From: Billgrantia montanilacus | GTDB lineage: Bacteria; Pseudomonadota; Gammaproteobacteria; Pseudomonadales; Halomonadaceae | Assembly: GCF_003336675.1 (NCBI RefSeq) | Contig: NZ_QPII01000001.1 | Span: 1-64,000 of the forward strand | Direction of reading: 5' to 3' | DNA: 64,000 nucleotides | Shown here: positions 52,216-61,094 of the stretch, in pieces | Position numbering within the stretch: the stretch's first letter is position 1 | How the letters are laid out: every line of letters begins with the position of its first letter | The notes under the pieces: model-generated | Databases searched by the model: none | Told to the model about the DNA's origin: nothing | Seen by the model: only the letters and a program-made list of their open reading frames with translations | Made by a program: the position numbers and the translations under genes

Positions 52216-53400
52216 ATGAACAACGACGACAAGCGCATCCGGCTCGAAGAGGTGAGCAAGACCTGGGGTGGCCAGGCCGCCGTGGACCGGATCTCCTTCG
52301 ATGTTGCCCCGGGCGAGTTCGTGATCCTGCTGGGTCCCTCGGGCTGCGGCAAGTCGACGACGCTGCGCATGATCGCCGGCCTCGAGCAGGCCAGCGACGG
52401 ACGCATCCGCATCGGCGAGCGCGACGTGACCCATCTGCCACCTGGCGATCGCGGCCTGAGCATGGTGTTCCAGTCCTATGCGCTGTTTCCCCATCTGAGC
52501 GTGGCCGACAATATCGTTTTCGGCCTGCGCAGCCGCAAGGTGCCAAAAGCCGAACGCCAGGAGCGCCTTGCCCGGGTGGCACAGCTGGTCGATCTGGAAG
52601 CTTATCTCGATCGCAAGCCGGCCCAGCTCTCGGGCGGCCAGCGCCAGCGTGTGGCGCTGGCCCGCTCGATCATCTCCGAGCACCCCATCTGCCTGATGGA
52701 CGAGCCGCTCTCCAATCTCGATGCCCGGCTTCGTGGCGAGATGCGGCGCGAGATCAAGGCCCTGCAGCAGCGGCTGGGCATGACGGTGATCTACGTTACC
52801 CACGACCAGGTGGAAGCCATGAGCATGGGCGACCGTGTCATCCTGATGGAGGCGGGGCGCATCGTGCAGGACGCGACCCCCGATGAACTCTACAACCGGC
52901 CGGCCACGGCCTTCGCGGCAAGCTTCATCGGCAGCCCGGCCATGAACCTGGTGACACTCGCCGCGGCGGCGGACGGGGCCGTCATCGAGGGTGAGCCGCG
53001 CTGCAGCGTGGCGTCCCACGATGCCAAGGGTCACCTGCTGGGGGTACGCCCCGAGGACATCACCGTACTGCCCGCCCATGCCAGTGGCGTGCCGGCCGAG
53101 GTGGTCGATGCCGAGTACCTGGGGGCCGACAGCATCGTGCGTCTCAAGGTGGGCAGCCAGGAGCTGCGTGCACGCCTGGACGGGGTGCCCAGCGTCAACC
53201 AGGGGGCGGCCTGCCGCCTGCAGTGGGCGCCCTGGGCGGCCCACTTCTTCGATTCTGGAGGCGGGCAGCGCCTGGCGCTCCAGGGGTATGACCTGTCCGC
53301 GGCCCCCGGTCGCCTGAGGCAGACTCAAGCAGCGCAGCGAAGCGGGGTGACAACCTCGCCTGGACCTTCCGGAAAGCACTCACCAGGAGTCAATCCATGA
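52216..53400 (+). CDS. Carbohydrate-type ABC importer ATPase (UgpC/MalK family)
   Basis: 394 residues from the ATG at 52216. Walker A LLGPSGCGKST, LSGGQRQRVALARS, Walker B ICLMDEPLSNLDA and switch VTHDQVEAMSMGD, then a C-terminal TOBE/OB regulatory domain (GVRPEDITVL onward) as in MalK. It energises the binding protein and permeases encoded downstream. The stop overlaps the binding-protein ATG by four bases. The tail after residue ~365 is Gln/Ser/Gly-rich and looks like an extension. Confidence 0.92.
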   Translation: MNNDDKRIRLEEVSKTWGGQAAVDRISFDVAPGEFVILLGPSGCGKSTTLRMIAGLEQASDGRIRIGERDVTHLPPGDRGLSMVFQSYALFPHLSVADNIVFGLRSRKVPKAERQERLARVAQLVDLEAYLDRKPAQLSGGQRQRVALARSIISEHPICLMDEPLSNLDARLRGEMRREIKALQQRLGMTVIYVTHDQVEAMSMGDRVILMEAGRIVQDATPDELYNRPATAFAASFIGSPAMNLVTLAAAADGAVIEGEPRCSVASHDAKGHLLGVRPEDITVLPAHASGVPAEVVDAEYLGADSIVRLKVGSQELRARLDGVPSVNQGAACRLQWAPWAAHFFDSGGGQRLALQGYDLSAAPGRLRQTQAAQRSGVTTSPGPSGKHSPGVNP

Positions 53401-54683
53401 ACACACGCCTTGCTCCCACCCTGTGCGGCCTGGCCGCTGCCGGCCTGCTGAGCGCCGGCCAGGCCGCCGCCCAAGAGCCGGTGGAACTGACCATGTACTA
53501 TCCCGTTGCCGTCGGCGGTGCGTTGACCGATGTCATCGACGACCTGGTCGCCGACTTCCAGGCCGACCACCCTGATATCTCGGTGAACGCCATCTATGCC
53601 GGCAACTATGACGACACCCGGGTACGGGCGATGTCGGCCATCGAGGCGGGCGAGGCACCGCAGCTCTCGGTGCTGTTTTCCATCGACCTGTTCGACCTGC
53701 TGGAGCAGGACGCCATTATCGCCTTCGACGAGGTGGTGGAAACCGACGAGGAGCGCGAGTGGCTCGATAGCTTCTATCCCGGATTGATGGAAAACGGCCA
53801 GATCGACAGCCAGACCTACGGCATTCCCTTCCAGCGCTCCACCATCGTGCTTTACTGGAACAAGGAGGCCTTCGAAGCCGCCGGACTCGACCCCGAGACC
53901 CCGCCGGAAACCTGGGAAGAGATGGCTGACATGGCCGCTGCCGTGCGCGAGGCCAGCGGCGGCGACCAGTGGGGCGTCATGGTGCCCTCCACAGGCTATC
54001 CCTACTGGATGTTCCAGGCCTTCGCCTTCCAGAACGGCCACCGGCTGATGAACGAGGAGGGCACCGAGGTCTATTTCGATGACCCCGCCGCCATCGAGGC
54101 GCTGGAGTACTGGGTGTCGCTGGCCCGGGAGCACGAGGCGATGCCCGACGACGCCATCGAGTGGGGCACGCTGCGACAGAATTTCCTCGAGCAGTCCACC
54201 GCCATGATGTGGCACAGCACCGGCAACCTCACCGCGGTGCGCAACGCGGCCGAGTTCGACTTCGGCGTGGCCATGCTGCCGATGAAGGAGCAGCGTGGCA
54301 GCCCCACCGGCGGTGGTAACTTCTACATCTTCAACGACACCACCGAAGACGAGCAGCGCGCCGCCATGACCTTCATCCGCTGGATGACCGATCCTGAGCG
54401 TGCGGCGGCCTGGTCCATCGAGACCGGCTACATGGGCGTGAGCCCGGCCGCCTACGAGACCGAGGCCCTGCGCGACTACGTCGAGTCCTTCCCGCCGGCG
54501 GCAGTGGCCCGCGACCAGCTCGAGCACGGCACCGCGGAGCTCTCCACCTACCAGGGCGGGCGCGTTCGCCGGGCGCTGGACAATGCGATACAGGCGGCGC
54601 TGACCGGCCAGATGTCGCCGGAGGAAGCGCTCAACCAGGCCCAGGCCGAGGCCGAAGCGGCGTTGCGGCGTTACGCGCGCTGA
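53397..54683 (+). CDS. Carbohydrate/glycerol-phosphate-type ABC binding protein (UgpB-like)
   Basis: 428 residues with a Sec signal (to about residue 24, cleavage after AAAQ). Family 1 extracellular binding protein: VELTMYYPVAVGGALTDVID, AIYAGNYDDTRVRAMSAIEAG, WNKEAFEAAGLDPETPPETW and GGGNFYIFNDTTEDEQRAA. UgpB proteins bind sn-glycerol-3-phosphate or its diesters. Other members take sugars or polyols, so substrate is open. An extended hairpin element separates it from the permease genes. Confidence 0.88.
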   Translation: MNTRLAPTLCGLAAAGLLSAGQAAAQEPVELTMYYPVAVGGALTDVIDDLVADFQADHPDISVNAIYAGNYDDTRVRAMSAIEAGEAPQLSVLFSIDLFDLLEQDAIIAFDEVVETDEEREWLDSFYPGLMENGQIDSQTYGIPFQRSTIVLYWNKEAFEAAGLDPETPPETWEEMADMAAAVREASGGDQWGVMVPSTGYPYWMFQAFAFQNGHRLMNEEGTEVYFDDPAAIEALEYWVSLAREHEAMPDDAIEWGTLRQNFLEQSTAMMWHSTGNLTAVRNAAEFDFGVAMLPMKEQRGSPTGGGNFYIFNDTTEDEQRAAMTFIRWMTDPERAAAWSIETGYMGVSPAAYETEALRDYVESFPPAAVARDQLEHGTAELSTYQGGRVRRALDNAIQAALTGQMSPEEALNQAQAEAEAALRRYAR

Positions 54684-54705
54684 GAAATCGACGTGAATAG
54701 GGGCG

Positions 54706-54803
54706 CCGGGGGTCAGGGCGGCGAGGAGGTCATTTGCCAGGGATGGCAAATGTAGCGTCCAGGGAGGGATTCACAGCGCCTCCTCAAAGCCCTTGGCCCC
54801 CGG
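54706..54803. repeat. Long imperfect palindrome with inner hairpin between binding-protein and permease genes
   Basis: Outer arms 54706-54729 (starts CCGGGGGTCAGGGC) and 54779-54803 (ends GCCCTTGGCCCCCGG) pair with two small internal mismatched patches. Inside, CATTTGCC (54731-54738) pairs with GGCAAATG (54745-54752). The RNA would form a long stem with an inner hairpin, suited to attenuate permease expression relative to the binding protein. It resembles dispersed palindromic intergenic repeats. Confidence 0.7.
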
Positions 54804-54826
54804 ATCAGCCCCGGACAGGACATGTC

Positions 54827-55714
54827 ATGGTGATCCAGAACGCCGACCGACGCATGCAAATCTACGGCGCGCTGCTGCTGCTTCCGGCGGCGGTGCTGCT
54901 GGGTACCTTCGCCTATCTGCCAACGGTGTCCACCCTCGTCAACAGCCTGTTCCTGCCCGGCTTTCGCGGCTCGCCGCCGGAGTTCGTCGGGCTCGAGAAC
55001 TATGCGCTGCTGATCGAGGACCGTACCTTCTGGCGGGTGGCGCGCAACAACCTGATCTATGCGCTGGGCACCATTCCCACGTCCATCGCCCTTGCGCTGG
55101 GCATGGCGCTGTTCGTCAATGCCCGCCTGCCGGGGCGCGGCTTCGTACGCATGGCCTATTTCACGCCGACCATCCTGCCGATGATCGCCGCCGCCAATAT
55201 CTGGATGTTCTTCTACGCGCCGCAGATCGGCCTGTTCAACAAGATACTCGGAGCGCTGGGTATATCCGGGGTCAACTGGCTGGGCGACCCCAGCGTGGCG
55301 CTTGGCTCTGTCATCGTCATGACCATCTGGAAGGAAGCCGGCTTCTTCATGATCTTCTATCTGGCGGCACTGCAGAGCATCCCGCCGGAGCTCAAGGAGG
55401 CCTCGGACCTGGAGGGCACGGGCCGCTGGAGCTTCTTCTGGCGGGTCACCTTCCCGCTGCTGATGCCCACGACCCTGTTCGTGCTGATCAACGCGCTGAT
55501 CAACGCCGTGCGGGTGGTGGACCACCTGTTCATCCTGACCAAGGGTGGGCCCAACAATGCCACCAATCTGCTGCTCTACTATGTCTACGAGAATGCCTTC
55601 TCCTTCTTCGACCGTACCTATGCCGCCACCATCACCGTAGTGATCCTGCTGGTGCTGGCGGTGGTGGCCACGGTGAAGTTCACCATCCTCGACCGCAGGA
55701 CCCACTATCAGTGA
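54827..55714 (+). CDS. Carbohydrate-type ABC permease (UgpA-like)
   Basis: 295 residues from the ATG at 54827 (AGGA six bases upstream). Six transmembrane helices, with the MalF/UgpA-type EAA loop IPPELKEASDLEGTGRWSFFWRVTFP. ADRRMQIYGALLLLPAAVLL is the opening helix. Pairs with the next gene's product to form the channel. Confidence 0.92.
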   Translation: MVIQNADRRMQIYGALLLLPAAVLLGTFAYLPTVSTLVNSLFLPGFRGSPPEFVGLENYALLIEDRTFWRVARNNLIYALGTIPTSIALALGMALFVNARLPGRGFVRMAYFTPTILPMIAAANIWMFFYAPQIGLFNKILGALGISGVNWLGDPSVALGSVIVMTIWKEAGFFMIFYLAALQSIPPELKEASDLEGTGRWSFFWRVTFPLLMPTTLFVLINALINAVRVVDHLFILTKGGPNNATNLLLYYVYENAFSFFDRTYAATITVVILLVLAVVATVKFTILDRRTHYQ

Positions 55715-55730
55715 GCACGGGGTACCATTC

Positions 55731-56579
55731 ATGAGTCAGTCGAGCATGACGAGTGCAGCAAGCAGCCGGTTTGCCCTGCGGTTACCCAGCCTGGAAACCA
55801 CCGCCGCCTGGCTGCTGGCGCTGATCTGGATCTTCCCGCTGCTCTACGCCTTCTGGGCGGCCTTCCACCCGGCGGCCTACATGGTGCGTTTCGATATCTT
55901 CGCACCGCTTACTCTGGAGAACTTCGCCAACGCCTGGGCCCAGGCGCCGTTCGCCCGCTACTACCTCAACACTTTCCTGCTGGTTACCGGGGTGGTGATG
56001 GCGCAGTTCGTGGTCTGTACCCTGGCCGGTTTCGCCTTCGCGCGCTTCCCGATCCCCGGCAAGGACATCCTGTTCATGCTGGTGCTGATCCAGCTCTTCG
56101 TCTTCCCCGAGGTCCTGATCGTCGAGAACTACCGCATCGCCAGTGGCCTGGGGCTGGTCGATACCATCACCGGCATCGGGCTACCCTACGTGGCAAGCGC
56201 CTTCGGCATCTTCCTGCTGCGACAGACCTTCAAGACCATACCCCGCGAGCTGGAGGACGCCGCCCGGATCGAGGGGTGCGGCTGGATGGCGATCCTGCTC
56301 AAGGTCTACGTGCCACTGGCCAAGCCCACCTATCTCGCCTACGGCCTGGTTTCGATCAGCCACCACTGGAACAACTTCCTCTGGCCGCTGGTGGTGACCA
56401 ACTCGGTAGAAAGCCGCCCGCTCACCGTGGGGCTCGGCATCTTCTCGGCGCCGGAGACCGGCGTCAACTGGGCCACCGTCAGCGCTGCTACATTGCTCAG
56501 TATCGCCCCGCTGCTGGTGGCCTTCCTGCTGTTCCAGCGCCAGTTCGTGCAGTCGTTCCTGCGGGCTGGAATTCGCTAA
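55731..56579 (+). CDS. Carbohydrate-type ABC permease (UgpE-like)
   Basis: 282 residues with six transmembrane helices. The EAA loop IPRELEDAARIEGCGWMAILLKVYVPLAKP and the C-terminal PLTVGLGIFSAPETGVNW are typical of MalG/UgpE permeases. It follows UgpA after 16 bases and closes the importer operon (order C-B-A-E). Confidence 0.92.
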   Translation: MSQSSMTSAASSRFALRLPSLETTAAWLLALIWIFPLLYAFWAAFHPAAYMVRFDIFAPLTLENFANAWAQAPFARYYLNTFLLVTGVVMAQFVVCTLAGFAFARFPIPGKDILFMLVLIQLFVFPEVLIVENYRIASGLGLVDTITGIGLPYVASAFGIFLLRQTFKTIPRELEDAARIEGCGWMAILLKVYVPLAKPTYLAYGLVSISHHWNNFLWPLVVTNSVESRPLTVGLGIFSAPETGVNWATVSAATLLSIAPLLVAFLLFQRQFVQSFLRAGIR

Positions 56580-56633
56580 TAAAGGTCGATTGACTACCCT
56601 TGGGGATGAATGGACCACTCAAGGAGAGATGTC

Positions 56634-57401
56634 ATGGCTCATGGACAGTCGCCAGGACAGGGCAAACACGCGCAGCTCTACCGCATGGTCATGGAGGAGC
56701 ACCTGTGCCCCTTCGGACTGAAGAGCAAGGACCTGCTGGAGCGCAAGGGATTCGATGTCGAGGATCACCACCTGACCACGCGGGATGAGACGGAAGAATT
56801 CAAGGAAAAGCATGGGGTGGATACGACACCCCAGGCCTTTATCGATGGCCAGCGCATCGGCGGCTATGACGAGCTGCGCGAGCACTTCGGCCTGGATTCG
56901 CCGGGCGAGGACGAGACCACCTACCAGCCGGTGATAGCCCTGTTTGCCACGGCCTTGCTGATGGGACTTGCCGTCAGTTGGACGGCGACCGGCACCCTGC
57001 TGAGCCCCCGGATGCCGGAGTATTTTGTGGCCATCGCCATGGCCCTGCTGGGGCTGCAGAAGCTCAAGGACGTGGAGAGCTTCAGCACGATGTTTCTCAA
57101 CTACGACCTGCTGGCCCAGCGTCAGGTGCGCTACGGCTACGTCTATCCCTATGCCGAGACACTGGCGGGCATTCTGATGCTGGCGGGTGCCCTGGTATGG
57201 TTGGCCGCACCAGTCGCACTTTTCATCGGTACGGTGGGCGCCGTCTCGGTGTTCAAGGCGGTCTATGTCGACAAGCGAGAGCTCAAGTGTGCCTGCGTGG
57301 GCGGCGACAGCAACGTGCCGCTGGGCTTCGTGTCGTTGACCGAAAACCTGATCATGGTCGGCATGGGTATCTGGATGCCGTTGCGGATGTATGTTCTTTA
57401 G
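56634..57401 (+). CDS. Glutaredoxin-MauE fusion membrane protein
   Basis: 255 residues from the ATG at 56634 (AAGGAG upstream). Residues 10-80 form a glutaredoxin domain: EEHLCPFGLKSKDLLERKGF with a single active Cys, TTPQAFIDGQRIGGYDEL. Then about four transmembrane helices of the MauE/DoxX-like family, ending KCACVGGDSNVPLGFVSL, whose CxC is conserved in MauE. MauE members help disulfide formation in methylamine dehydrogenase. Here no mau genes are present, so a general thiol-redox role at the membrane is more likely. It converges on chaC with overlapping stops. Confidence 0.83.
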   Translation: MAHGQSPGQGKHAQLYRMVMEEHLCPFGLKSKDLLERKGFDVEDHHLTTRDETEEFKEKHGVDTTPQAFIDGQRIGGYDELREHFGLDSPGEDETTYQPVIALFATALLMGLAVSWTATGTLLSPRMPEYFVAIAMALLGLQKLKDVESFSTMFLNYDLLAQRQVRYGYVYPYAETLAGILMLAGALVWLAAPVALFIGTVGAVSVFKAVYVDKRELKCACVGGDSNVPLGFVSLTENLIMVGMGIWMPLRMYVL

Positions 57402-57970
57402 TGATCGCCTTTAAGCTCGCGGACCTGCCGGGCCAGCGCGAACACATGCTTATCCTCGGCGCCAAGGTCTTCCAGCGCGGTGGCGAGGTTGAGCAGGTAG
57501 TCGCGGTTGGAGCCGCTGGGGCCGCTGGCGGCGGCGATCTGCCGGGCCATGTCCTCCAACGGAGCGTCGCCGAGGAAGGCGGCGTTCTCTTTCGTGGCCA
57601 GATATATCAGCCCCTCGGCGTGGTCACCCTCGGCGAAGTGCAGTATCACCCGCTCACGGAGATAACCGTTCTTTTCGCGAATATCCAACGGTCCCAGCGT
57701 ATCGGCGTCGATACGGTAGGCCATGCCCTGGCAGGTCGTGCCGGGCGACTCGACCAGCGTGACCACGCGGCCAGGTGATTTCGGCGTGCCGCGATGATCG
57801 TGGGAGCCCTGCCAGAACCGACGTGCCCAGCCCTCGATACGGGCGGGGCGGCGCTCATGGTAGGCAAACTCGGCCTTCCAGATCAGCGAGCCGTAGCCGA
57901 ACAGCCATAATGGCTGGCCTTCTTCGAAAAACACTCTCTTCCGATTAAGCCACGTGGTGTCCAAGGTCAT
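57398..57970 (-). CDS. chaC: Gamma-glutamylcyclotransferase, ChaC family
   Basis: 190 residues from the ATG at 57970. WLFGYGSLIWKAEF is the diagnostic YGSL loop, GWARRFWQGSHDHRGTPKSPGRV and GMAYRI follow, and the catalytic Glu lies in the NGYLRERV region. ChaC enzymes degrade glutathione to 5-oxoproline and Cys-Gly. The ATG overlaps the stop of the DMT exporter gene by three bases, so the two are coupled. A glutathione link with the adjacent glutaredoxin fusion is plausible. Confidence 0.9.
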   Translation of the reverse strand: MTLDTTWLNRKRVFFEEGQPLWLFGYGSLIWKAEFAYHERRPARIEGWARRFWQGSHDHRGTPKSPGRVVTLVESPGTTCQGMAYRIDADTLGPLDIREKNGYLRERVILHFAEGDHAEGLIYLATKENAAFLGDAPLEDMARQIAAASGPSGSNRDYLLNLATALEDLGAEDKHVFALARQVRELKGDH

Positions 57971-58866
57971 AAGCTGCGATTGGCTCTGCGCATAAGAGGC
58001 TGAGTCAACGTCTGGGCCATGATGACACCCGCCAGTACCAGCACGCCTCCAACCAGATGGAACAGCGCGATCCGCTCGTCCAGAAAGGCCATGGCGATCA
58101 GGGCGCTGAACAGTGGCATCAGATTGATGAAGATACTCGCCTGGCTGGCACCGATCTGGCGGATGGCGCGCATCCACAGGAAGGTGGTGATGATCGAGGC
58201 GGGGATGCCGGCGTAGAGAATCAGCCAGACATTGTGCCCGTCCACCGGGGTCATTGGCCCCAGCAGGTAGCCGGGCAGCAGGAACAGTACGGCGAAACAG
58301 ACCTGCACGTACAGCACGACCCAGGGCGGCAGATCCAGCGGCCAGCGCTTGAGCATGACACCGTAGAGAGCGTAGCAGGTGGCGGCGACCACCATCAGCA
58401 GGTCGCCCAGGGCGACTTCCAGCTGCAGCAGCGAGAGTGGGTTGCCGCGCCCCAGCAGTACGGTAACGCCGAACAGCGCCACGATACCGCCAAGGGTGCC
58501 ACCGAGGCTCGGCGATTCGCGCAGGATCAGCGCGCTGAGCAGTACGGTGAGCAGCGGCACCATGGCGGCAAGGATGCCCATGTTGGTGGCCGAGGTGGTC
58601 TCGGCGGCGACATAGGCCAGGCCCTGCCACAGCGCCATGCCGATCAGGCCCAATACCGCAAGCTTGGGCCAGTGGCGGCGGATGGCTTCTCGATGCTGCC
58701 AGGCGGACGGCAGCACGAAGGGGGTGAGCACGGCCAGCGCCAGCACCCAGCGCAGGAAGGCGATACTGCTCGGTGCGATGGAGCCCACGGTGAGCTGGTT
58801 GATGGTCATGTTGCCCGACCAGATCAGTACCGCACCGAGCGGGGCCAGGAAATAGAGCAGCGGCAT
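57967..58866 (-). CDS. EamA/DMT-family exporter
   Basis: 299 residues from the ATG at 58866 (AGAGGT upstream). Ten transmembrane helices in two EamA repeats (LLYFLAPLGAVLIWSGNM...; LLMVVAATCYALYGVMLKRW...), with ILRESPSLGG and FLDERIALFHLVGG at the repeat ends. This family exports amino acids, cysteine-pathway metabolites or nucleosides. Coupling to ChaC suggests a product of glutathione breakdown, such as cysteinylglycine or cysteine, but this is inference. Confidence 0.87.
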   Translation of the reverse strand: MPLLYFLAPLGAVLIWSGNMTINQLTVGSIAPSSIAFLRWVLALAVLTPFVLPSAWQHREAIRRHWPKLAVLGLIGMALWQGLAYVAAETTSATNMGILAAMVPLLTVLLSALILRESPSLGGTLGGIVALFGVTVLLGRGNPLSLLQLEVALGDLLMVVAATCYALYGVMLKRWPLDLPPWVVLYVQVCFAVLFLLPGYLLGPMTPVDGHNVWLILYAGIPASIITTFLWMRAIRQIGASQASIFINLMPLFSALIAMAFLDERIALFHLVGGVLVLAGVIMAQTLTQPLMRRANRSL

Positions 58867-58886
58867 GGCGACCTCTTGGACAAAGC

Positions 58887-58910
58887 AGAGCCCCGCGTGG
58901 GCGGGGCTCT
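58887..58910 (-). terminator. Hairpin terminator after the ybiI gene
   Basis: AGAGCCCCGC (58887-58896) pairs perfectly with GCGGGGCTCT (58901-58910) around GTGG. It lies about 110 bases past the ybiI stop and 20 bases before the exporter start, so it ends the former and may also attenuate the latter. Confidence 0.65.
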
Positions 58911-59018
58911 GGAGAGCTGTCATCATATCGCGCTGAGACGAGGCTGCAAGTCATGAGACGGCTAATGATAATGGCCGCCTGGTGTTGCACCACCGAGCAT
59001 CGGGCGGGCCGACGCGCG

Positions 59019-59285
59019 CTAGCGCAGCTGACTGTCCTTGCTGCCGCGACGGTTATAGCCACTGTAGGTCGTCTGCTGCTTGTCCCGCTCGTTCTGGCAG
59101 GCGATGCAAAGGCGCACGCCCTTGATCGCCTCACGGCGAGCCTGGGGAATCTCGTCGCCGCACTCCTCGCAGTGCTTCCGGCTCTCGCCGGTGGGAAGCT
59201 GGCTGCGTACCCGCTGCAGCGCGTCTTCCACGGTGCTTTCGATCTGCTCCTGCTCGGCGCCGTCTCTTGACCAGCCCCCTGCCAT
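59019..59285 (-). CDS. ybiI: DksA/TraR-type zinc-finger protein YbiI
   Basis: 88 residues from the ATG at 59285, directly after AAGGAGG. The order of MAGGWSRDGAEQEQI, CEECGDEIPQARREA, RLCIACQ and the invariant C-terminus GYNRRGSKDSQLR matches E. coli YbiI almost word for word. Four Cys form a C4 zinc site. YbiI is a truncated DksA relative lacking the coiled coil, with a poorly known role in stress transcription. Single gene. Confidence 0.92.
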   Translation of the reverse strand: MAGGWSRDGAEQEQIESTVEDALQRVRSQLPTGESRKHCEECGDEIPQARREAIKGVRLCIACQNERDKQQTTYSGYNRRGSKDSQLR

Positions 59286-59340
59286 GCTGTCGCCTCCTTC
59301 GGCTCTCACCGAGTCGTTTCAGTAATGCAGTCACTCTCCC

Positions 59341-60981
59341 TCAAGAGGGTTTGTGGCGCAGCTCGCCATTCAGCGCCTTGATGATGGTATAGCACATCAA
59401 CAGCATCACGATGGAGAACGGAATCGCTGTCGCCGTCACCCCCGCCTGAAGTGCCGACAGACCGCCGCCGATAAGCAGCACGATGGCAATCAATCCCTCC
59501 ACTGTTGCCCAGAACATCCGCTGAGGCCTGGGCGCATCGATCTTGCCACCGGCGGTAATGGTATCGATCACCAGGGAGCCGGAATCCGACGAGGTGACGA
59601 AGAAAATCAAAGCCAGAATGATGCCAAGAGTCGACATCAGGCCCGTCAGCGGCAGTTCGTTGAGCATGCCGAACAGCGACAGCTCGGGGCTGTAGTTGTC
59701 GATCACGTACTCCTTGACCAGGCTGGTGTCGGGGCTGGCGTAGAGCTGATCCAGCGCCGTGGCGCCAAAGACACCCATCCAGATGAAGATGAACAGGCTG
59801 GGAATCAGCAGCACACAGAGCACGAACTCGCGAACCGTGCGTCCGCGAGAGACACGCGCGATGAACATGCCGACGAAGGGTGCCCAACTGATCCACCAGG
59901 CCCAGTAGAAGATGCTCCAGGCCTGTCGATAGGCGTCGTCGTCACGGCCGATTGGTGCCGACAAGGGTATGAGTTCCTTCACATAGGTCGTAAGGCCGGT
60001 CCAGAAGCCGCCAAGGGCTACCAGGGTGGGGCCGGCAAACAGCACGAAGAAGAAGAACAGCACTGCCAGGACCATATTGATCTCGGAAAGCTTCTTAACG
60101 CCGCCCTCGAGCCCGCGCCAAACCGACACCAGTGCCGCCGCCGTGACCAGCAGGATGATGATGACCTGGGCGGTGGTGCTGACCTCCAGGCCGAAGACGA
60201 AATTCATCCCCGCATTGGCCTGCTGGGCGCCAAGCCCCAGCGATGTGGCGAGGCCGAACAGCGTGGAAAACACCGCCAGGATGTCGATCGCATGGCCCCA
60301 CCAGCCCCACACGCGATCGCCGAGGATCGGGAAGAACGCCGAGCGAATCGAGAAGGGCAGGCCCTTGTTGTAGGTGAAAATGGAGAGCGCCAGGGCCATC
60401 ACCACATAGACGGCCCAGCCGTGGATGCCCCAGTGGAGATAGGTGCCTGCAAGACCCATGGCTGTGGCTTCGGGAATGGCCCCGGCGTTCAAGGCTCCAT
60501 CGGCGCCAAAGGGAGACGGAATGCCAAGCGGCAGCGAGACGTTGGCATGGTAGACCGGCTCCAGCACCCCGAAGAACAGCAGCCCGATGCCGATACCGGC
60601 GGCGAACAGCATCGAAAACCAGGAGAGATAGCCGTAGTCGGGGCGGGCATCCGGGCCGCCCAGCCGGACCGAGCCATAGGGCAAGACGACCAGCGCCAGG
60701 CAGAACAGAATAAAGAAATCCACCACCATCATGAAATACCAGTCCAGGGTGCCGGTAGAGAAACCGACGATGGACTGGAAGAGATTTCCCGCCCGCTCCG
60801 GGAACAGCAGGGTGAGGATGATAAAGACGACCGATGCGAGTGCCGAAACGGCGAAGACCCGGTTATGGATGTCGAAGCCGATGGGGCCCAGTCGCCCTTC
60901 GAGATTGTCCTGTCCAACGACGTAATCGGTTTGCATATCGCTGGTCAGTGGGGACGACGCGGGGTCGCTTGAGGTGCTCAT
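59341..60981 (-). CDS. BCCT-family osmolyte/choline transporter
   Basis: 546 residues with twelve transmembrane helices. The BCCT signature WAWWISWAPFVGMFIARVSRGRTVREF and the glycine/trp-rich substrate helix WGIHGWAVYVVMALAL are intact. The ATG at 60981 follows AAGGAGG. Given the neighbouring choline-sulfatase, it may import choline-O-sulfate, choline or betaine. The short C-terminal tail lacks the long osmosensing region of BetT/BetP, hinting at catabolic use. Confidence 0.9.
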   Translation of the reverse strand: MSTSSDPASSPLTSDMQTDYVVGQDNLEGRLGPIGFDIHNRVFAVSALASVVFIILTLLFPERAGNLFQSIVGFSTGTLDWYFMMVVDFFILFCLALVVLPYGSVRLGGPDARPDYGYLSWFSMLFAAGIGIGLLFFGVLEPVYHANVSLPLGIPSPFGADGALNAGAIPEATAMGLAGTYLHWGIHGWAVYVVMALALSIFTYNKGLPFSIRSAFFPILGDRVWGWWGHAIDILAVFSTLFGLATSLGLGAQQANAGMNFVFGLEVSTTAQVIIILLVTAAALVSVWRGLEGGVKKLSEINMVLAVLFFFFVLFAGPTLVALGGFWTGLTTYVKELIPLSAPIGRDDDAYRQAWSIFYWAWWISWAPFVGMFIARVSRGRTVREFVLCVLLIPSLFIFIWMGVFGATALDQLYASPDTSLVKEYVIDNYSPELSLFGMLNELPLTGLMSTLGIILALIFFVTSSDSGSLVIDTITAGGKIDAPRPQRMFWATVEGLIAIVLLIGGGLSALQAGVTATAIPFSIVMLLMCYTIIKALNGELRHKPS

Positions 60982-61064
60982 GGGCTACGCCTCCTTAATT
61001 ATTATGTAGGGGTCGTGAGGGGGACTGCTCTTCAGTGTACAGCCATGCTTCCTGGGAATAGGTA

Positions 61065-61086
61065 TCCCGCCGCGGGGACGGCGGGA
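61065..61086 (-). terminator. Hairpin after choline-sulfatase gene
   Basis: TCCCGCCG (61065-61072) pairs with CGGCGGGA (61079-61086) around CGGGGA, eight bases past the sulfatase stop. No U-tract follows, so it may be weak and allow read-through into the BCCT gene. Confidence 0.45.
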
Positions 61087-61094
61087 CTAGGGTG

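Noticed and set aside
57971..59134. Minus-strand open frame joined upstream of chaC
   Set aside because: It passes through the exporter gene in another frame; ChaC family sequence begins at the ATG at 57970.
59353..60972. 539-codon plus-strand frame opposite the BCCT transporter
   Set aside because: Its Gln/His/Asp-rich translation is typical of antisense to membrane-protein genes, and the BCCT signature is on the other strand.
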